Shown here: positions 59,164 through 64,000 of the stretch, piece after piece
Position numbering within the stretch: the first letter of the stretch is position 1
How the letters are laid out: each line of letters begins with the position of its first letter
Source: Limnomonas spitsbergensis
Taxonomy: Eukaryota > Chlorophyta > Chlorophyceae > Chlamydomonadales
DNA: 64,000 nt
Assembly (NCBI GenBank): GCA_037349105.1
Contig: JAYJMM010000105.1
Span: 1,116,001 to 1,180,000, forward strand
Reading direction: 5' to 3'
Notes under the pieces: model-generated
Seen by the model: only the letters and a program-made list of their open reading frames with translations
What the model was told of the DNA's origin: nothing
Databases searched by the model: none
Translations under genes and position numbers: made by a program

Positions 59164-61279
59164 CGATTTACCTAAGGGCCTGTCCAGAACGGTACCACAC
59201 AAAGTGTGAGAGGCCAACCAAGGTGGGACCTGGGGGGTCAGGACAGTGACGGACACGGGAAGGTTACTTTGTAAAGTCAAGTGGGTTTTACAAAGCTCTG
59301 ATCGGCTCAGTCTCCCGTAAAGAAGAAAAGTTCCGCCCACCCACCCACACTTTTCTCAAAGCCTCGGTTAGAGGAAGGAAGGGGGGGTATATAAAGCGAG
59401 TTCGACCCCTAGTTGGCCAGAAGCCCAAAGTCAAAGAAGCCACGGGGCCCCCATGCCGGATGAACTCATCATCAAGGACCTAGGGAGCAGCTCGCTTGAG
59501 GCGGCCTAGGTGACGATAAGGATCTAAGTAGCGGTCGAGGATGCTAGGGGTCTTGATGCCGCCTTGCACGGCAGCCTTTAGCCGACCCGGCTCAGGGTTC
59601 CCCGCAACAGCAGTAGCATGCAAGGCACCACGGCGGAAGCCGTGAGCGGTCTCGCCCGTGTAAACGCCCAGCTTGAGCAGAGCAGACTTGACCGGGTCGT
59701 TGAAGGAGGAGTTGTTGTAGGGGGCCTCTTTGAAGTTGCCCCGGAAAGAGGTCCAAGGGCGAAAGATGAAGTGCGTCACAACATGCTCGGTGGGGTAGCA
59801 CAAGGCAAGGTAGTCCCACAGGCGTCGAATGAAGCACATAGCGGGATCGACGGCAAGGTGTATGAGCACGGGGTGCTGGTGAATCCGACTTCGCTTGTTG
59901 GTTTTGGTCCCGTGGGTAGGGAGGATCAAGAGCGAGCTGGGCACGGCGACGCCAGGGCTGTAGGACCCGGGGTAGATCTGGCATGAATCCGATTGGTGGA
60001 GGTCAGCAAGGCAGAGCTGACCGCCATCTTTGCCGCGCATAGCGCTGGTCCATGAGTAGAGGACCATCAGGGAGTCTCGGGCGTAGGTGATGCGCTCGTA
60101 GACGGACGAGCTGGTGACCCCTAGCTGGTCAAAGTGGGCTACCAACCGGGCCACGGTAGGGCCGGTCAAAGGGACGGCGGAGGTCTCCTGGTACCCGGCT
60201 TGCCACATGTCCCGCTGGTAGCCTTGCTTGTATTGCTTCACTTCCACGCTGAGGCAAGGGTTGCCGAGCCCGGTGGCCCCATCGTAGGGCCCACGGCGGC
60301 CGAGGCTCTCAAAGAGCGTGGACAAGTGGCTGAAGCAGCAGGAAACCCCTTGGGGGGACGCCACAAGCTCCTCACGGCCGGGCACGCGGCTGCCGGCATG
60401 GGCCGTGATGTAGTGGCTCTGCATGAACACCAACAGCTCTTGGGGACGGGCTGTGTGAAGGGTGTTGGGGTACCCGGCATGAAGGGGTAGCGCACTAGCG
60501 CGCCCAACCAGGTGGAGAGTTCTTCACCCACGGTGAGACGGCGGGCAACAGTGGTAGCCACATTGCTGTGGCTGATCACGGTGGCAGCTTGTTCCAGAGC
60601 CGAGGTGTATAGATCATGGGCGGAGTAGGGCGCCAGGGAGGGCCGAGTGAGAAGGGAACGTTGCCCGGAGCGAGCTGCGAGCTGCGCTAGCACAACGTCA
60701 CCAAGGAAGTGTTGGAAAGGGGGCGCGGGCGGCGCGCGGGACGAGAGCCCCAGGCAGTGTCCCGGAGGAGAGGACTGGCGAAGGTGTGGGCCGTCAAAGC
60801 CGGAACCCTGGGCCCGACAGGGCAAGCTACCCTGCACATAAAAAGAGTTTGGGGCGATTGGACGGTCAGGAACCGAGCAGTGACTCTATTGAAGATGTAA
60901 GGTTGTCCGTAGTTACGGGCAAAAGAGGAAGCAAGCGTGACCATTTACTGTACACGGAGGTAGCTACCTCGGGCCTCGGCAAGCGCGGGAAGACAGGTTT
61001 GTCCAAAAGTAGGCCGTCAGAACGTGACGGACGACTCAGATCACTCAGCGGCAAGGACGAACCCTGCGCGCGAGTTTGGGGGGTCTTAGAGGCCTGCACT
61101 TAGGAAGGCTTAATGAGCTAACCTAAGGGCAAAGCTTATCATCCAATACATACACAATTCCAGTATGGTCACACAAGTTACTGGCAGTTATGCGTGAAGT
61201 CGGCATTTACTAACTAATAGCTATACATTTTGGCACTACACTTTGACATTACGTTTGAACTGGCAGGACATATTCTTAA
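59164..61279 (-). mobile_element. Crypton-like tyrosine-recombinase element inserted in MITE B
   Basis: The approximately 2.1-kb insert is bounded by where MITE B stops matching MITE A. It contains one protein, a tyrosine recombinase on the minus strand, and no reverse transcriptase, so it is Crypton-like rather than DIRS-like. No terminal repeats or target duplication were found. A TATATAAAG box at 59388-59396 points the other way. Confidence 0.55.
59480..60837 (-). pseudogene. Tyrosine recombinase, one frameshift
   Basis: Tyrosine recombinases cut and rejoin DNA through a tyrosine. The catalytic half (59480 to about 60460) has the first Arg in SAMRGKDGGQLCLADLH, the H-x-x-R box in TAHGFRRGALHATAVAG, and a final Tyr in SILDRYLDPYRH just before the stop. 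The N-terminal helical, DNA-binding-like part (LSTWLGALVRYPFMPG) is in another frame from about 60430 to 60800; the two join if one base is added or lost near 60440-60465 (shift from the PGTPTPF frame to the ARPQELLVFMQSHY frame). It may be a genuine frameshift lesion, a programmed shift or a tiny intron. It is the only gene in the insert. Confidence 0.65.
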
Positions 61280-61290
61280 TAGTGGTCTAA

Positions 61291-61928
61291 CAGCCCGATT
61301 CTGATTGGTGGAGGAAACAAGTGTGGAGGAAAAATACGAAAGTTTTCGAAAGTTCCTCCACCCGTTCCTCCACCCCTGTTCCACGAGACGTGAGATGGAG
61401 GAAGAATGGCGAAGGTTGGAGTTCTGTACGGGAGATCTTCACAGCGCTCTTTCCTGCCGCCTGTTTCATTTCTTTCGTGCATTCTTCCTTGCAGTGTATA
61501 TCATTGCTGCATATCGTTCTGTTATTCTCTCTAGCAGACCGACTATGGATGTCGCACATTATTTTTGTGGCTGTAGATCGCTCGCAGTCTTGTGTGACTG
61601 TAGATCGCTCGCTCCATCATCGAAAGAGCCGTCGTTTGCTCCCTTCATCCACGCCAAATCGCCGCAAAGACATCAAAAGTTAAAGAAAGAACTTGCGATT
61701 AACGTCATATAGAAAGGAAAGGGCGCAGAAATTATCTCGGCCACGCTGGCAATGAGCTCAATAGTTCAATAGTTCCAAGGACCCCCCCCCCTCCGCGGAA
61801 AAGAATGCGTTCCTCCACCCTTTCGAAAGGTCCTCCACCCGTTCCTCCACACCTGTTCCACGAGATCGGGTGGAGGAACTTTCGAAAGGGTGGTTTCGAA
61901 TGTTCCTCCACGCATCAGAATCGTGCTG
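61291..61928. mobile_element. MITE C (PIF/Harbinger-like), nested in MITE B
   Basis: TIR CAGCCCGATTCTGATTGGTG at 61291 matches CACGCATCAGAATCGTGCTG ending at 61928. TAA at 61288-61290 and 61929-61931 is the target duplication. CCTCCACCCGTTCCTCCAC occurs in direct orientation near both ends (61364 and 61831). No transposase. Confidence 0.8.
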
Positions 61929-62027
61929 TAAAGGGACTGGGAACTTTCCCAGGTCCAGCGTTTCAGTTCAAAATGACCCGGAAACAACCCGGAAAGTTCC
62001 CAGGTCCCAGTCGGAAACGGGCTGTTA

Positions 62028-62754
62028 GTTATGGTTGCCAAGAAGTCTCGTTCAAGCGATGTTGCACATACATGCTGGTCAGACGCACGCACGGAGCGAG
62101 ATGATCCGTTTCGTTGCCACAACCTCTGCCCTCCAAACAAGCCGCACCACCGAATGGCCTACTTTGTGGCCTACATTTGCAAGCTTCATGCATCAACCCG
62201 ACACTTCAATGAAGTGCTCAAAATAGCATGCCCACATGCTTAATTTGAGACTTCAGAGGCATGCACATGCTCAAAGCTTCGCAAGCTATGGCGATGTGAA
62301 ACATGCGGCACATTGCCATGCACCATGCATGCAAGACTCGCATACCGGAATCCGTGTGGAGGCATAACTCTACAAGCTATTTACTCCACCATGCCATTGC
62401 TCAATTGCTTTACACATAGCAGACATGCATGCCTTGTTTGAGACTTTATTGGCAAGCATGTGATCGAAGTTGCGCAAGTTAGCCATTGCAATGCAGAACC
62501 TACGTCACTGTGCGGTTTGCATGCTGCCATGCATCAACCACACCTCAAGCCATGCCATGGACCAAGCGTTTCGAGGCGTCCTCAAACTATTCTAATTTTC
62601 TAGCGCACCCACATGCATGGGCGCTTGGTACCATGTTCCTCACATCCTATGCAATGCCGTGGGCGGCCGGCATGTCAATCAATGAAGGTTTGTGTCAACC
62701 CTTAAGCCAAGAGCCACACTGCAACTTCAGGGTCCTCAGCCTACGTTCGCCGCT
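62028..62754. other. No convincing gene
   Basis: A 70-codon frame from ATG at 62031 (MVAKKSRSSDVAHTCWSDAR) directly abuts MITE B and may be a gene fragment. Nothing else is recognised. Confidence 0.35.
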
Positions 62755-62921
62755 AGTTATTTATCGACCTCGATTCCGATCGTACCAAGTGCCCAGAGGG
62801 CCTCCATGGAAGCGGGGGTGTTGCAGGCGAGGGTGGACTAATCGCTGCTGCAGCCCATCCTGATGAGGAGCGATTATCTAAAGCTGCAGGTGCTACTTTT
62901 ACTGGTATGAAGCGTGCCTAA
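62755..62921 (+). CDS. Possible terminal exon of an unknown gene
   Basis: The frame reading IDLDSDRTKCPEGLHGSG, then GEGGLIAAAAHPDEERLSKA and ending GMKRA before TAA at 62919-62921 has protein-like composition, unlike the shadow frames around it. No start, upstream exon or family was found. Confidence 0.3.
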
Positions 62922-62939
62922 ACCTTCGCCTACTACAAG

Positions 62940-63420
62940 AGCATTCACTGCATTTTGGTGTGCAGTTTCAGCCCACATGCACAGCATTGAGCCAGCGAAC
63001 ACAGTACCCCACCCTTTTTGGGCAATATCTTACATGCATGCGTAGCTTCCACCAGCACTGGCAGCCCCCGAATGCATGCCCAGCCCCCCGCATGCATGCA
63101 CGTTACCCCGCCCGCTTGCATGCACTACCTGACTACCCCCCGGCCGCATGCACACCGCTTGCATGCACAGCTCCCACCCACATGCACACTGCCTACATGC
63201 ACACACCCCTGCCCACATGCACAGCATCCCGCCTGCTTGCAGATCGCCCTACACGCATGCGCATTCCTTGCATGCACAGGTCCTTGCTTGCATTCACATC
63301 ACGTAGCCGCGCTCGCGACCCTCCACCTGCATTCTCAGCTCCTTCCCACATGCACACACCCCGCCCGCAAACGCACTACCCCCCGCTTGCAACATAGCCG
63401 CCTGCCAATATCGCAGCATC
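62940..63420. repeat. CATGCA-rich repeat tract
   Basis: Many copies of CATGCA, often as CATGCACA or GCATGCA, at 10-25 bp spacing (e.g. ACATGCACACTGCC, TTGCATGCACAGC). CATGCA is close to self-complementary (TGCATG), so the tract is full of short hairpin pairs. No exon fits. Confidence 0.75.
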
Positions 63421-63430
63421 TCGTGACTGT

Positions 63431-64000
63431 ATGCTAGAGAACCCAGCCAAGGATCCACGAGTCATGAACATTCTCACTGGCTGCAGTTCACGGGGGGATC
63501 TGGTCCGCATCTGCGAGAATAACGGCGTTGATTTCACTGCGTGATCCATGACAGAGGAGGGGCTTACGACTCACAGCTGCTCTGCAAAGAGGTGTGGCCA
63601 GGCATGCGGCCATATCTCATGGGGGGCCCAGAAACTGCCTGACATGACATGTGGCGTCTTCAGGTTGGGTGGACAGCTGAAGGTCAAGTTGCATACCCGT
63701 ATGCTCCGTGCTTTAATCCCGCCTGGGCGTTTCGAGGCAGATGGATCAGAGTTCGCCTTGCTGAGGTAAATTTGCCCTGGGCAAGACTGTAAATTCGCTA
63801 ACCCCAAGCTTTTCTATAAACAGGGGCAAATGTACATCACGAGTGGATTTATACAGAGCATGCCATGGATCAAGCCTTTGTTATGTATCAATTTCTCTTT
63901 CCCTTACCCCACTTAGGTACAGCCCCATGTGCTGCTTCTCGTATGAGGTCATGTGTGACTGGTCAGCGCAATGTATCGGCTGATGGAACTTCTACCGCAA
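63431..64000 (+). CDS. 5' exons of an unidentified gene, running off the window
   Basis: Three exons agree in phase: 63431-63540 (ATG start), 63664-63765, and one from 63917 that stays open to a TGA near 63983 unless it splices first. The protein begins MLENPAKDPRVMNILTGC, then SSRGDLVRICENNGVDFTAL, LHTRMLRALIPPGRFEADGS and YSPMCCFSYEVMCDW. The first half recalls the helical repeats of algal organelle RNA-binding proteins (OPR-like), but the match is too short to claim. Donors are GTGATC and GTAAAT; acceptors are TCTTCAG and ACTTAG. No upstream exon was identified; the CATGCA tract lies directly 5'. Confidence 0.45.

Larger units (their letters stand above)
59029..62024. mobile_element. MITE B, interrupted by later insertions
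   Basis: TIR CAGCCCGTTTCCGACTGGGA at 59029 matches TCCCAGTCGGAAACGGGCTG ending at 62024. TTA at 59026-59028 and 62025-62027 is the target duplication. Its own sequence covers only 59029 to about 59163 and about 61280-61290 plus 61929-62024, aligned by comparison with MITE A. The rest is a tyrosine-recombinase insertion and MITE C. Confidence 0.75.

Noticed and set aside
59388..59396. TATATAAAG as promoter of the recombinase
   Set aside because: It lies at the 3' side of the gene and points the other way.

Overview
The window looks like nuclear DNA of a chlorophyte green alga. Genes are split into many short exons with GT-AG introns (donors such as GTGAGT, GTGCGT, GTAAGT), products match eukaryotic families, and proteins carry Pro-, Ala- and Gln-rich inserts. 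The intron style and a roughly 150-170 bp dispersed repeat resemble volvocalean algae, possibly Haematococcus-like; this is inference, not an identification. Most ORFs over 60 codons here are accidental, so genes were built by joining exons whose splice signals and reading phase agree.

Layout. 1-3590: an 87-bp coding-type tandem array and its unique downstream end. 4921-12248 (minus): secreted PLC-like phosphodiesterase. About 13008-13998: a large fold-back element. 14698-22214 (minus): TMCO4/DUF726-type alpha/beta hydrolase, nine exons, all in phase. 23167-24753 (plus): TMEM115-type Golgi membrane protein, six exons, all in phase. 26080-31773 (plus): coiled-coil protein of unknown function. 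32606-33570 (minus): 3' remnant of a non-LTR retrotransposon. 33709-39123 (minus): GNAT N-acetyltransferase whose last intron holds a 3.1-kb 21-bp satellite with a 903-bp higher-order repeat. 39549-50253 (plus): F-box/leucine-rich-repeat protein, separated from the GNAT start by a 425-bp divergent spacer. 51725-52107: hairpin MITE. 52457-57018 (plus): decayed PIF1-like helicase in an AT-rich island, with a 49-bp minisatellite. 58443-62024: related TWA-target MITEs, one of which carries a tyrosine-recombinase element and a further MITE nested inside it. 62750-64000: CATGCA-rich DNA and the first exons of an unidentified plus-strand gene.

The host genes do not form one pathway. TMEM115 and the TMCO4-type hydrolase are membrane or secretory-pathway proteins, the PLC-like enzyme is probably secreted, and the acetyltransferase and F-box/LRR protein are soluble modifiers. 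The more unusual content is the repeat landscape: very large minisatellites inside introns, a dispersed SINE-like family with possible Pol III boxes, and nested elements at the right end whose target-site duplications can be read directly. No rRNA gene, convincing tRNA gene or CRISPR array was seen.
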